Assembly (NCBI GenBank): GCA_945965395.1 | Contig: CAMFND010000098.1 | Location: 1-35,498 of the forward strand | Reading direction: 5' to 3' | DNA: 35,498 bases | From: an uncultured Bacteroides sp. | Lineage (GTDB): Bacteria; Bacteroidota; Bacteroidia; Bacteroidales; Bacteroidaceae | Shown: in pieces, positions 8,391 through 16,100 of the stretch | Position numbering within the stretch: position 1 is the first letter of the stretch | Layout of the letters: the number at the start of each line of letters is the position of its first letter | Program-made: the position numbers and the translations under genes | Notes under the pieces: model-generated | Seen by the model: only the letters and a program-made list of their open reading frames with translations | What the model was told of the DNA's origin: nothing | The model's database searches: none

Positions 8391-8478
8391 TATGTTTCCC
8401 AGATCGGAGACATACGTTTTCCAATGCAGAAACGTACGTTTCCCGTCCGGAAAACATACAGTTTTGCCCTGAGAAACA
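8391..8478. repeat. Array of four 22-bp palindromic units between divergent genes
   Basis: Units start at 8391, 8413, 8435 and 8457, exactly 22 bp apart. Each starts TATGTTTCCC, TACGTTTTCC, TACGTTTCCC or TACAGTTTTG and ends in a near-complement (GGAGACA, GAAACG, GGAAAACA, GAGAAACA), so each unit is a small hairpin. The junction of units 2 and 3 makes a perfect 14-bp palindrome, GAAACGTACGTTTC (8429-8442). Outer arms ATTCTATGTTTC (8387-8398) and GAAACATAGAAT (8473-8484) close the whole block. It occupies most of the 350-bp gap between the MgtC and HAD genes. No ORF in it looks real. Confidence 0.8.
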
Positions 8479-8596
8479 TAGAATACGGACAAACAATTTC
8501 TCCACATTCCCCTTACCTTTTCTCTATTACAGAACGTACAAGCAACTTCAGGCCAAATTCTTCTGGTTCTTTTCACCGCACCTTTCTTTTCTTACA

Positions 8597-8628
8597 TTTC
8601 CGTAGTTTCGTTTTTTTCCGTAATTTTA
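8597..8628 (+). promoter_or_regulatory. Possible promoter of the HAD phosphatase gene
   Basis: TTTC (8597-8600), 20 bp, then TAATTTTA (8621-8628), 24 bp before the ATG. Both boxes deviate by one base from the consensus. Confidence 0.35.
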
Positions 8629-8652
8629 CGCTCGATTTTACAGCATAACTTT

Positions 8653-9462
8653 ATGAAATATAAATTATTAGTATTAGACCTCGACGGAACGCTTACCAAC
8701 AAGCAGAAAAAGATTACCCCTCACACCAAAGAAACACTGCTCAAGATTCAGGAGCAAGGAGTGAAAATTGTACTGGCCTCGGGAAGACCGACTTACGGCA
8801 TTGCCCCGCTGGCCGAGCAACTGGAATTGCAAAAATATGAAGGCTACATTCTGGCTTACAACGGCGGAGAAATCATCGACTGGAAAACGAAGGAGCTGAT
8901 GTACAAGAACCTGCTCGACCACGATGTGCTTCCCTACCTTTACGAATGCGCCAAGAAGAACGACTTTGCCATTGTGACTTACGACGAGGAATACGTGCTG
9001 ACCGAGAAACCGGACGATGAGTATGTGCTCAAAGAGGCCTTGCTCAATGTCATGAAAATAAAGAAGGTGGACAATTTTCTGGATGCCGTGAAACATCCGA
9101 TTGCCAAATGCCTGATTGTGGGCGAGCCGACCCGACTGGCCGAGCTGGAGAAAGAGATGTACGAGCACCTGAAAGACCGTATGGGTGTTTTCCGCTCAGA
9201 GCCTTACTTTCTGGAACTGGTTCCTAAAGGCATCGACAAGGCCCAGTCACTGGCCGTACTCTTGAAGGAAATCGGAGTTACCCGTGAGGAAATGATTGCC
9301 ATTGGCGACGGATTCAACGACCTGTCCATGATTCAATACGCCGGACTGGGTATCGCCATGGCCAATGCACAGGAGGTGGTAAAAGAAAACGCCGACTTCA
9401 TCACTTTGTCCAATGAAGAAGACGGCGTGGCCTACGCGGCTGAAAAATTTATTCTGTCTTAG
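8653..9462 (+). CDS. Cof-type HAD-IIB family phosphatase
   Basis: 269 residues. HAD motif I is LVLDLDGTLTNKQK near residues 5-18. Motif II is LASGRPTYGI. The motif III lysine lies near GIDKAQSLAVLL. Motif IV is AIGDGFNDLSMIQYAGLGIAMANA. The large cap of type IIB lies between. Such enzymes dephosphorylate sugar phosphates, FMN or other small metabolites; the substrate cannot be told. The 3' end overlaps the convergent DUF2148 gene by 14 bp. Confidence 0.92.
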   Translation: MKYKLLVLDLDGTLTNKQKKITPHTKETLLKIQEQGVKIVLASGRPTYGIAPLAEQLELQKYEGYILAYNGGEIIDWKTKELMYKNLLDHDVLPYLYECAKKNDFAIVTYDEEYVLTEKPDDEYVLKEALLNVMKIKKVDNFLDAVKHPIAKCLIVGEPTRLAELEKEMYEHLKDRMGVFRSEPYFLELVPKGIDKAQSLAVLLKEIGVTREEMIAIGDGFNDLSMIQYAGLGIAMANAQEVVKENADFITLSNEEDGVAYAAEKFILS

Positions 9463-9982
9463 GCTTCCGGTCGAAGAACGGATTTTTGGATGATGCACTT
9501 ACGGGTATGGCGTACACCTGGGTGCATCCATCCAGCCAGTCCAGTTGCTGGGCCGCCAGACCGGCCGAAAACATCACGCGCGTATCTACCCGATGGTCGG
9601 CCGCTACCGAACAAGCCGAACCGATGGCAATTCCTACATCCACACTATTGATGGCACAGGGCACTCCCTTTTTGCGGTCTCCGCAATGCTCATATCCGCA
9701 ATGCCCGCAATCCAGTCCCTGCGGAAGTGAGCGCGTACCTATCAGCACCACACACTCTGCCTGAAGAATATTGTCCGCATCGCGCAGGAAAAACTTAAAA
9801 CCATTGTCTTCGTACATCTGCTTCATCGTATCAGAAAGAATACGGATGTTGCTTTCCGTCACCATAGCCACTTCAATAATGTCTACTCCTTTCCCTTTGG
9901 GAGCCGTACGTGCCGCCGTCATCATTTGTTGCGCCACCTGCAACACCTGTTCATGACGGCTGTCTCTTTCATTCAGTATCAT
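9449..9982 (-). CDS. DUF2148 ferredoxin-domain protein
   Basis: 177 residues. The central cysteine cluster DCGHCGYEHCGDRKKGVPC (Cys-x2-Cys-x4-Cys and one more Cys) is typical of the DUF2148 'ferredoxin domain-containing' family and suggests an Fe-S or metal site. The N-terminal part, VLQVAQQMMTAARTAPKGKGVD, is similar to the nitroreductase-like start of this family. The function is unknown. It overlaps the end of the convergent HAD gene and lies 109 bp behind a 37-codon gene, with a hairpin in between. Confidence 0.85.
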   Translation of the reverse strand: MILNERDSRHEQVLQVAQQMMTAARTAPKGKGVDIIEVAMVTESNIRILSDTMKQMYEDNGFKFFLRDADNILQAECVVLIGTRSLPQGLDCGHCGYEHCGDRKKGVPCAINSVDVGIAIGSACSVAADHRVDTRVMFSAGLAAQQLDWLDGCTQVYAIPVSASSKNPFFDRKPKTE

Positions 9983-10012
9983 ATTCCATTAAAGTTAAAA
10001 ACATACATACAA

Positions 10013-10070
10013 AAAGGGTTATATCCGAGCTTTTGCCATAAGACATCAGACGCTCTAAATATAACCCTTT
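10013..10070 (-). terminator. Long hairpin with T tract behind the 37-residue gene
   Basis: Perfect 12-bp arms AAAGGGTTATAT (10013-10024) and its complement (10059-10070) enclose 34 nt, which hold a second 4-bp GAGC/GCTC stem. On the minus strand it ends in five T. It could be a terminator or the body of a small structured RNA. Confidence 0.55.
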
Positions 10071-10075
10071 CTCGA

Positions 10076-10094
10076 TAAATCCGCTACGGATTTA
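10076..10094. repeat. Hairpin overlapping the stop codon of the small gene
   Basis: TAAATCCG-CTA-CGGATTTA is a perfect 8-bp stem with a 3-nt loop. Its right arm contains the stop codon of the 37-codon gene (10092-10094). It is directly followed by the longer hairpin at 10013-10070. Confidence 0.6.
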
Positions 10095-10205
10095 TTTCTT
10101 TTTTCCTTTTTTCAGGTCATTTTCATGAATGGCCTCTTCTACTTGATAAGCTGGAGCATGTTTTTTATGCATACCCTTCGGTTTTTTATTACCGGCAGCT
10201 CCCAT
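10092..10205 (-). CDS. Small basic protein of 37 residues, function unknown
   Basis: Reads MGAAGNKKPKGMHKKHAPAY and continues with QVEEAIHENDLKKGKKK. Nearly a third of the residues are Lys, with several His, so RNA or ribosome binding is a reasonable guess, not a finding. I believe it is a real gene because a full Shine-Dalgarno sequence, GAAAGGAGG, ends 8 nt before the ATG and because the gene is followed by two stable hairpins. It lies 49 bp downstream of the serine palmitoyltransferase gene in the same direction and could be cotranscribed. I recognise no family. Confidence 0.7.
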   Translation of the reverse strand: MGAAGNKKPKGMHKKHAPAYQVEEAIHENDLKKGKKK

Positions 10206-10213
10206 AGTAAATA

Positions 10214-10222
10214 CCTCCTTTC
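10214..10222 (-). promoter_or_regulatory. Unusually strong ribosome binding site
   Basis: GAAAGGAGG on the minus strand with an 8-nt spacer to the ATG at 10205. Bacteroidota ribosomes mostly do not use Shine-Dalgarno pairing, and most genes in this window lack such a site. Confidence 0.75.
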
Positions 10223-10254
10223 AATTCCTTAAAAAGGTCAATGTAAAAATATGA

Positions 10255-11442
10255 TTATTTAAGTATATCCAATTGTTTGAAACACTTAATCAATTTTTCA
10301 ATGGCGAAGTCCACCTGTTCTTTAGTGTGAGTAGCCATCAATGCAAAACGTACCAGTGTATCCTGAGGAGCACAAGCTGGAGGAATTACCGGATTGATGA
10401 ACACTCCTTCGTCAAAGGCCAGCTTGGTTACTTCGAAAGTCTTGTCCGTGTCGCGTACGTACAGAGGGATAATCGGACTTTCTGTTTCACCGATTTCAAA
10501 GCCTGATTCACGGAAACGCTTCAGAGAGTAGTTAGTGATTTCCCACAAACGCTGCTGACGTTCCGGTTCTGTTTTGAAAATGTGGATGGCCTCTCTTGCT
10601 GCAGCCGTAGCCGCTGGTGTGTTACTTGCCTGGAATATATAAGAGCGGGCATTGTGGCGCAACCAGTTGATTACGTCCTTGTCACCTGCCACGAAACCAC
10701 CGATAGAAGCGAGTGATTTACTGAATGTACCCATAATCAGGTCAATGTCTTCCGTTACTCCGAAATGGTCGCACACGCCTCGTCCCTGTTTTCCGAATAC
10801 ACCCAGACCATGTGCTTCATCCACGTAGATGCTGGCATTGTATTTCTTCTTCAGGCGGACGATTTCCGGCAAGTTGGCCAAATCACCTTCCATAGAGAAC
10901 ACGCTATCCACCACAATCAGTTTGATAGCATCCGGCTCACACTTCTGGAGCTCTTTTTCCAGGGCATCCATATCGTTGTGTTTATACTTCAGCTGGGTAG
11001 CAAAAGAAAGACGACGTCCGTCCACGATAGAAGCATGGTCACGGTCATCACAAATGATGTAATCGCCACGTCCGGCCAACTGAGGAATCACACCTTCATT
11101 AACCGTAAATCCGGTAGAGAAACACAATGCTTCATCTTTACCGACGAACTCTGCAAGTTCTTTTTCAAGTTCTACATGAATATCCAGCGTTCCATTCAAC
11201 AGACGAGAACCCGCGCATCCTGTACCATATTTGCGAGTAGCAGCAATAGCCGCGTCGATGATTCTCTGATCATGAGTCAGACCCATATAGGAATTTGAGC
11301 CGAACATCAATACTTTCTTTCCGTCCATCATTACCTCTGTATCCTGGGCACTGTCTATTTCACGAAAGTACGGATAGACACCTCTTTCCATGTACATCTG
11401 AGGTACTCTGAATTTACTTAATTTTTCTTGTAATAATCCCAT
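10255..11442 (-). CDS. spt: Serine palmitoyltransferase
   Basis: 395 residues, a PLP-dependent alpha-oxoamine synthase of the cytoplasmic bacterial type. It condenses serine with a fatty acyl-CoA to 3-ketosphinganine, the first step of the sphingolipids made by Bacteroides. Visible features: GSNSYMGLTHD, the glycine-rich YGTGCAGSRLLNGT, the PLP-stacking His in CDDRDHASIVDGRRLS (about His136), VDEAHGLGVFG (Asp208, His211) and the Schiff-base lysine in TFSKSLASIGGF (Lys242). The length and the N-terminus (RVPQMYMERGVYPYFREI) favour SPT over KBL or AONS paralogues. It is transcribed away from the lipid kinase at 11669. Confidence 0.93.
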   Translation of the reverse strand: MGLLQEKLSKFRVPQMYMERGVYPYFREIDSAQDTEVMMDGKKVLMFGSNSYMGLTHDQRIIDAAIAATRKYGTGCAGSRLLNGTLDIHVELEKELAEFVGKDEALCFSTGFTVNEGVIPQLAGRGDYIICDDRDHASIVDGRRLSFATQLKYKHNDMDALEKELQKCEPDAIKLIVVDSVFSMEGDLANLPEIVRLKKKYNASIYVDEAHGLGVFGKQGRGVCDHFGVTEDIDLIMGTFSKSLASIGGFVAGDKDVINWLRHNARSYIFQASNTPAATAAAREAIHIFKTEPERQQRLWEITNYSLKRFRESGFEIGETESPIIPLYVRDTDKTFEVTKLAFDEGVFINPVIPPACAPQDTLVRFALMATHTKEQVDFAIEKLIKCFKQLDILK

Positions 11443-11529
11443 ATTCTAATATCTGGTAAGCATCCCCGCTTACATTAAACTTCATTACTTTTGCAACCGT
11501 TTCGTTACATCATTTTCATTAAGAACGTG

Positions 11530-11537
11530 CAAAGATA
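11530..11537 (-). promoter_or_regulatory. Probable -7 box of the serine palmitoyltransferase gene
   Basis: TATCTTTG on the minus strand matches TAnnTTTG. It lies 88 bp before the start codon, so the leader would be about 80 nt. The -33 region is poor. Confidence 0.5.
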
Positions 11538-11631
11538 CAAAAAACTCAAAAATCCGGTACGAATCCCTGAAAAAAAATAACAAGAACGTCAATTATAAGG
11601 ACAATTTACCCTAAACTATGAAAGATAATAT

Positions 11632-11639
11632 TATTTTTG
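11632..11639 (+). promoter_or_regulatory. Probable -7 box of the lipid kinase gene
   Basis: TATTTTTG matches TAnnTTTG and lies 29 bp before the ATG at 11669. There is no clear TTTG 19 bp upstream. Confidence 0.5.
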
Positions 11640-11668
11640 TACTCCCAAACTTTTAAGGAAACAGGTTT

Positions 11669-12703
11669 ATGGAGACAAAAAAGCGAATCATCTTTGTGGT
11701 AAACCCCATATCCGGCACTCACGGAAAGGAATTCATCCTACGACTTATTGAAAAAGAACTGAACCATTCTATATATGATTATTCTATCCGGAAAACGGAA
11801 TATGCAGGTCATGCTTCCGAGATAGCCGCACAAGCCGCCGCCGAACATACGGACATTGTAGTGGCCATCGGCGGAGACGGTACTATCAATGAGATAGGAC
11901 GGGCACTTATCCATACCGATACCGCAATGGGAATTATTCCATGCGGATCGGGCAACGGACTGGCACGTCATCTTCATATCCCTATGGAGCCGAAGGGTGC
12001 CATCAATGTGCTCAATGCCGGAAATGTGAAGACGATAGACTACGGCATCATTGACAATCACCCCTTCTTCTGTACATGCGGAGTGGGATTCGATGCCTTC
12101 GTGAGCCTGAAATTTGCTGATTCCGGAAAAAGGGGGCTGCTGACCTACCTGGAAAATACCCTGCACGAAAGCCTGACGTATCAGCCGGAGACGTACGAAA
12201 TAGAAAACTCTACGGGCACCGTACGCTACAAGGCATTCCTGATAGCTTGTGCCAATGCATCGCAATATGGCAACAATGCCTACATCGCTCCGCAAGCCTC
12301 GCTGACCGACGGAATGATGGACATCACGGTGCTGGAGCCGTTTACCGTGCTGGATGTACCTTCTCTTTCATTCCAGCTGTTCACCCGGACACTCGACCAG
12401 AACAGCCGTATCAAAACAATGAAGGACAAGAGCATCATCATACACCGTGCGCAGGAGGGAGTGTTCCATTTTGACGGAGACCCGATGATGGGCGGAAAAG
12501 ACCTGAAGGTGGAAATCATTCATCAGGGGCTGCATGTCATCGCACCGATACGTCCCAAGCAAATACCTTCTCCCCCGCTAAACATTCTCCAGCACTTCAC
12601 CGATTTTATCGGACGGCGCCCCATCACTTCGGCCATTGCCCAGAAGCACAAACAACTTCTGATGCTGAACCATCACATTCTGAGACGCTTGTCGAAGAAA
12701 TAA
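11669..12703 (+). CDS. Diacylglycerol/sphingosine kinase family lipid kinase
   Basis: 344 residues. The DAGK catalytic motifs are VNPISGTHGK (about 11-20), the nucleotide loop IGGDGTINEIG (GGDGT at 68-72) and IPCGSGNGLARHL (about 90-102). FDGDPMMGG is the C-terminal metal/phosphate motif of YegS/BmrU kinases. It should phosphorylate a lipid hydroxyl with ATP at the membrane face. Its place opposite serine palmitoyltransferase makes a sphingoid base or ceramide a plausible substrate, but diacylglycerol or undecaprenol-like lipids are not excluded. Its 3' end lies 10 bp from the convergent methyltransferase gene, and no terminator is visible between them. Confidence 0.88.
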   Translation: METKKRIIFVVNPISGTHGKEFILRLIEKELNHSIYDYSIRKTEYAGHASEIAAQAAAEHTDIVVAIGGDGTINEIGRALIHTDTAMGIIPCGSGNGLARHLHIPMEPKGAINVLNAGNVKTIDYGIIDNHPFFCTCGVGFDAFVSLKFADSGKRGLLTYLENTLHESLTYQPETYEIENSTGTVRYKAFLIACANASQYGNNAYIAPQASLTDGMMDITVLEPFTVLDVPSLSFQLFTRTLDQNSRIKTMKDKSIIIHRAQEGVFHFDGDPMMGGKDLKVEIIHQGLHVIAPIRPKQIPSPPLNILQHFTDFIGRRPITSAIAQKHKQLLMLNHHILRRLSKK

Positions 12704-12713
12704 TCATTTCATT

Positions 12714-13430
12714 TTACAGAGCCAGATAGAAATCTCTGGCCAGTTCACTAAACTCCGGTGTATATACATGACGCTCCGTCTCGATGGAAAGGTGCGTGAT
12801 TTCCGTCTGCACACAAGGATGCTTCACGAACGCCATCAGCACACGTTTGGCGGGTAATTCCTGGCGGGGATGTACCCAGGTCTGACGTGAAAGATGCAAG
12901 CCTTTCCCGAGGGCTAAGGCCACAAAATCGGCCGAAGCCGTAGCCGGAAGCACCACCGAAAAGCGACCTTTTTCGGACAACAAAACCGATACTTTCGATA
13001 GCAAGGCGTCAAAGTCCAGCTCATCGGTATGACGGGCCGTATTTCTCTGCGCCTGAGGACATTTTATGGACTCCACAAAGTACGGAGGATTCGACACGAT
13101 GGCATCAAAACACCCGTTCCATTCTTCCGGTGCTTTCCGGATATCAAGCCGCTCTACCTCCATCCGGCCAGACCAGGGTGTACGGACCACGTTTTCACGA
13201 GCCTGCTCCACGGCCGCTTTGTCAATATCTACGGCGGTTACAAAGGCATCCGGATTCCGCTGGGCCAGCATCAAAGCAATCAATCCGCTTCCGGTACCAA
13301 TATCAAGCACCCTCCGTGCCCCGCCCACTTGTGCCCATGCGCCGACCAGCACCCCATCAGTGCCTACCTTCATGGCACATTTATCATGAAAAACTACAAA
13401 TTGCTTGAATTGAAAATATGGATTTGGCAT
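12714..13430 (-). CDS. tRNA1(Val) adenine-37 N6-methyltransferase family (TrmN6/YfiC)
   Basis: 238 residues. It begins PNPYFQFKQFVVFHDKCAMKVGTDGVLVGAWA, typical of TrmN6. The SAM-binding motif is VLDIGTGSGLIALML (about 41-55) and the catalytic motif is NPPY at 114-117 (SNPPYFVES), which marks N6-adenine methyltransferases. It should methylate A37 of a valine tRNA. A 10-bp dyad spans its start codon. It lies between the convergent lipid kinase and the divergent lon gene. Confidence 0.9.
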   Translation of the reverse strand: MPNPYFQFKQFVVFHDKCAMKVGTDGVLVGAWAQVGGARRVLDIGTGSGLIALMLAQRNPDAFVTAVDIDKAAVEQARENVVRTPWSGRMEVERLDIRKAPEEWNGCFDAIVSNPPYFVESIKCPQAQRNTARHTDELDFDALLSKVSVLLSEKGRFSVVLPATASADFVALALGKGLHLSRQTWVHPRQELPAKRVLMAFVKHPCVQTEITHLSIETERHVYTPEFSELARDFYLAL

Positions 13431-13457
13431 AACTTCCGTCTAAAATTTTATGCCAAA
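13423..13457. repeat. Inverted repeat covering the TrmN6 start codon
   Basis: TTTGGCATAA (13423-13432) and TTATGCCAAA (13448-13457) are perfect 10-bp arms with a 15-nt spacer. The ATG of the methyltransferase (13428-13430 on the minus strand) lies inside one arm. A possible -7 box TAATTTTG (13454-13461) overlaps the other arm. It could be an operator or an mRNA hairpin hiding the start. Confidence 0.5.
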
Positions 13458-13533
13458 ATTAGTGAAATCCCCACAGAAAATACTTCAACCTGCCATTATT
13501 TTACATAATTAAAAAGGTATTTGACACAAATAG

Positions 13534-13565
13534 TTTCCAAATTACATGCGGAATGATTAACTTTG
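13534..13565 (+). promoter_or_regulatory. Promoter of lon
   Basis: TTTC (13534-13537), 20 bp, then TAACTTTG (13558-13565). The -7 box fits TAnnTTTG exactly, 51 bp before the lon ATG. I see no obvious heat-shock operator such as CIRCE. Confidence 0.55.
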
Positions 13566-13616
13566 TGCCGTTTTTGAGTAATAAAAAAGCTTCTTAATTC
13601 AGAAGAGAAAACAAGT

Positions 13617-16100
13617 ATGGTAAAAAAGATAAAAAACAACGAGATTCTGGTAAGTGCAGAAGGTAACGACATTCCGATGATGGCAGAGATTGAAACGCTT
13701 CCGGTGGACAATGCAACGGATGACCTCACGGGAGAACTGCCCGTCATGCCACTGCGCAACCTTATGATATTTCCTTCTATTGTCATGCCTGTCAGCGTAG
13801 GCCGGCAACCCACATTGAAATTAGTCAACCAGGCACTTCAGAGTAAAGAACCTATCATCATCACCACACAGAAAGTGAGTGAAGTAGACTCGCCCAAGCA
13901 GAAGGATTTGTTCCCCATTGCGGTAATCGGAAAGGTGCTTCGTGTGTTCGAAATGCCGGGAGGAACCATTACGGCCATCCTTCAGGCTACGGGTCCGAAG
14001 GTGCAACTGAAGGAAATCACTTCTACCCGCCCCTTCCTGAAGGGTAAGGTTTCGGTGATTGAAGAGGATATGAAGGACGAGAAATCCGATGAGTTCAAGA
14101 CACTGATTGACACTTGCAAGGAACTGAGTGCCAAGGTAGTTGAATTATCCGATGAAATCTCGCCCGACACTTCTTTCGCCTTGAAGAATCTGGACAACAA
14201 TGAGGTGCTGGTCAACTTCATTTCCGGCAACTTCCCCTTCCCTATCAACGAGAAGTACGAATTGCTACAAACGAACAACCTGAAAGACAGGTTGTACCGC
14301 CTTATCCAGTTGCTGAACAAGTACATCCAACTGGCCACTCTGAAGCAGAGCATCCAGATGCGTACGCGCGAAGAACTCGACCGCCAGCAACGTGAGTACT
14401 TCCTCCAGCAACAAATCAAGAACATTCAGGATGAGCTGGGCAACGGACAGGACGACGAGATTGACGAACTTCGCAAGAAGGGAGAAAAGAAACACTGGAG
14501 ACCGGAAGTAAAAGAGACTTTCGAGCGTGAATTGTCCAAACTGGAACGTATCAACCCGCAATCACCCGACTATAACGTACAATTGACTTATCTTCAGACA
14601 TTGCTCTCACTTCCGTGGGGCGTGTACACACAGGATGTCATCGACATTCCGAATGCCAAGAAGATACTCGACAAGGAACACTACGGACTGGAGAAGGTGA
14701 AAGAACGTATTCTGGAGCACCTGGCCGTGCTGAAACTGAAAGGTGACCTGAAGTCGCCGATTATCTGCCTCTACGGTCCTCCGGGAGTAGGAAAGACTTC
14801 TCTGGGACGTTCCATCGCCACGGCCCTGAAACGGAAATACGTACGTATGTCGCTGGGTGGTGTGCACGATGAAGCCGAAATCCGCGGTCACCGCAAGACG
14901 TACATCGGTGCCATGCCGGGACGTATCATCAAGAGCTTGATTAAAGCGGAAACATCGAATCCGGTCATCATTCTGGATGAGATTGACAAGTTGAGCAGCG
15001 ATAGTCACGGCGACCCGAGCTCAGCCATGCTGGAAGTGCTCGACCCGGAACAGAACAACACGTTCCACGACAATTACGTTGACATTGACTACGACTTGTC
15101 GAACATCATGTTCATCGCTACGGCCAACAACCTGGGCACCATCCCATCGCCGTTGCTCGACCGTATGGAGCTGATTGAAGTGAGCGGTTACATCACCGAA
15201 GAGAAAATTGAAATCGCCCGCCGTCACCTCATCCCGAAAGAGATGGAGAAGAACGGCCTGAAGAAAGAACACGTGAAGTTCAGCAAGGCGGCCATTGAAT
15301 ACATCATCGAGAACTATACCCGTGAAAGCGGCGTGCGTGAGCTGGAAAAGAAAATCAGCAAGGTGATGCGTAAAATCGCACTGGAAATTGCCAGCAATGA
15401 GTTTACCACCACACATGAACTGAAGCCGAAAGACATCGAGAAGTTCCTCGGCGCACAGGAATACTCCCGCGACAAATACCAAGGCAACGAATATGCCGGT
15501 GTGGTGACGGGACTAGCCTGGACGGCCGTAGGCGGTGAGATTCTATTCGTAGAAACCAGTCTGAGCCGTGGAAAGGGACAGCTGACCCTAACCGGTAACC
15601 TGGGCTCGGTAATGAAGGAATCGGCCATGCTGGCACTGGAGTACCTAAAAGCGCATAGTCACCTGCTCAATTTGCCCGAAGGTATCTTCGACAACTGGAA
15701 CATCCATATCCACGTACCGGAAGGAGCTATTCCGAAAGACGGACCCTCTGCCGGTATCACTATGGTTACTTCATTGGCTTCTGCGCTTACCCAGCGCAAG
15801 GTGAAAGCCAACCTGGCCATGACGGGCGAAATCACCCTTCGCGGAAAGGTACTTCCCGTAGGCGGTATCCGGGAGAAAATCCTGGCGGCCAAACGTGCCG
15901 GCATCAAGGACATCATTCTGTGCGAGGAAAACCGCAAGGACATCAATGAAATCCAGCCGATGTACCTCACTGGAATGACTTTCCACTACGTGAAGGACAT
16001 TAAGGAGGTGCTCCGCTTGGCACTGACCGACGAGAAGGTGGCCGATGCCATCGACTTTACCATCAAAGAAGATAAAAACAAAGAAAACCCTGCACAATGA
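13617..16100 (+). CDS. lon: ATP-dependent protease Lon
   Basis: 827 residues, typical of LonA. The N-terminal substrate domain (about 38-240, starting LPVMPLRNLMIFPSIVMPV) is followed by a coiled helical region (REELDRQQREYFLQQQIKNIQDELG). The AAA+ module has Walker A GPPGVGKTS at about 387-395 and Walker B VIILDEIDK. The protease domain carries the catalytic dyad Ser711 (PKDGPSAGITM) and Lys754 (GGIREKILAAKRAG). It degrades misfolded and regulatory proteins in the cytoplasm. The stop overlaps the tgt start by 4 bp, so lon-tgt-LptF/G is one operon. Confidence 0.98.
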   Translation: MVKKIKNNEILVSAEGNDIPMMAEIETLPVDNATDDLTGELPVMPLRNLMIFPSIVMPVSVGRQPTLKLVNQALQSKEPIIITTQKVSEVDSPKQKDLFPIAVIGKVLRVFEMPGGTITAILQATGPKVQLKEITSTRPFLKGKVSVIEEDMKDEKSDEFKTLIDTCKELSAKVVELSDEISPDTSFALKNLDNNEVLVNFISGNFPFPINEKYELLQTNNLKDRLYRLIQLLNKYIQLATLKQSIQMRTREELDRQQREYFLQQQIKNIQDELGNGQDDEIDELRKKGEKKHWRPEVKETFERELSKLERINPQSPDYNVQLTYLQTLLSLPWGVYTQDVIDIPNAKKILDKEHYGLEKVKERILEHLAVLKLKGDLKSPIICLYGPPGVGKTSLGRSIATALKRKYVRMSLGGVHDEAEIRGHRKTYIGAMPGRIIKSLIKAETSNPVIILDEIDKLSSDSHGDPSSAMLEVLDPEQNNTFHDNYVDIDYDLSNIMFIATANNLGTIPSPLLDRMELIEVSGYITEEKIEIARRHLIPKEMEKNGLKKEHVKFSKAAIEYIIENYTRESGVRELEKKISKVMRKIALEIASNEFTTTHELKPKDIEKFLGAQEYSRDKYQGNEYAGVVTGLAWTAVGGEILFVETSLSRGKGQLTLTGNLGSVMKESAMLALEYLKAHSHLLNLPEGIFDNWNIHIHVPEGAIPKDGPSAGITMVTSLASALTQRKVKANLAMTGEITLRGKVLPVGGIREKILAAKRAGIKDIILCEENRKDINEIQPMYLTGMTFHYVKDIKEVLRLALTDEKVADAIDFTIKEDKNKENPAQ

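Noticed and set aside
8391..8478. Possible CRISPR array
   Set aside because: The 22-bp units are contiguous palindromes without unique spacers of 30-40 bp, and there are no cas genes. The same applies to 35149-35258.
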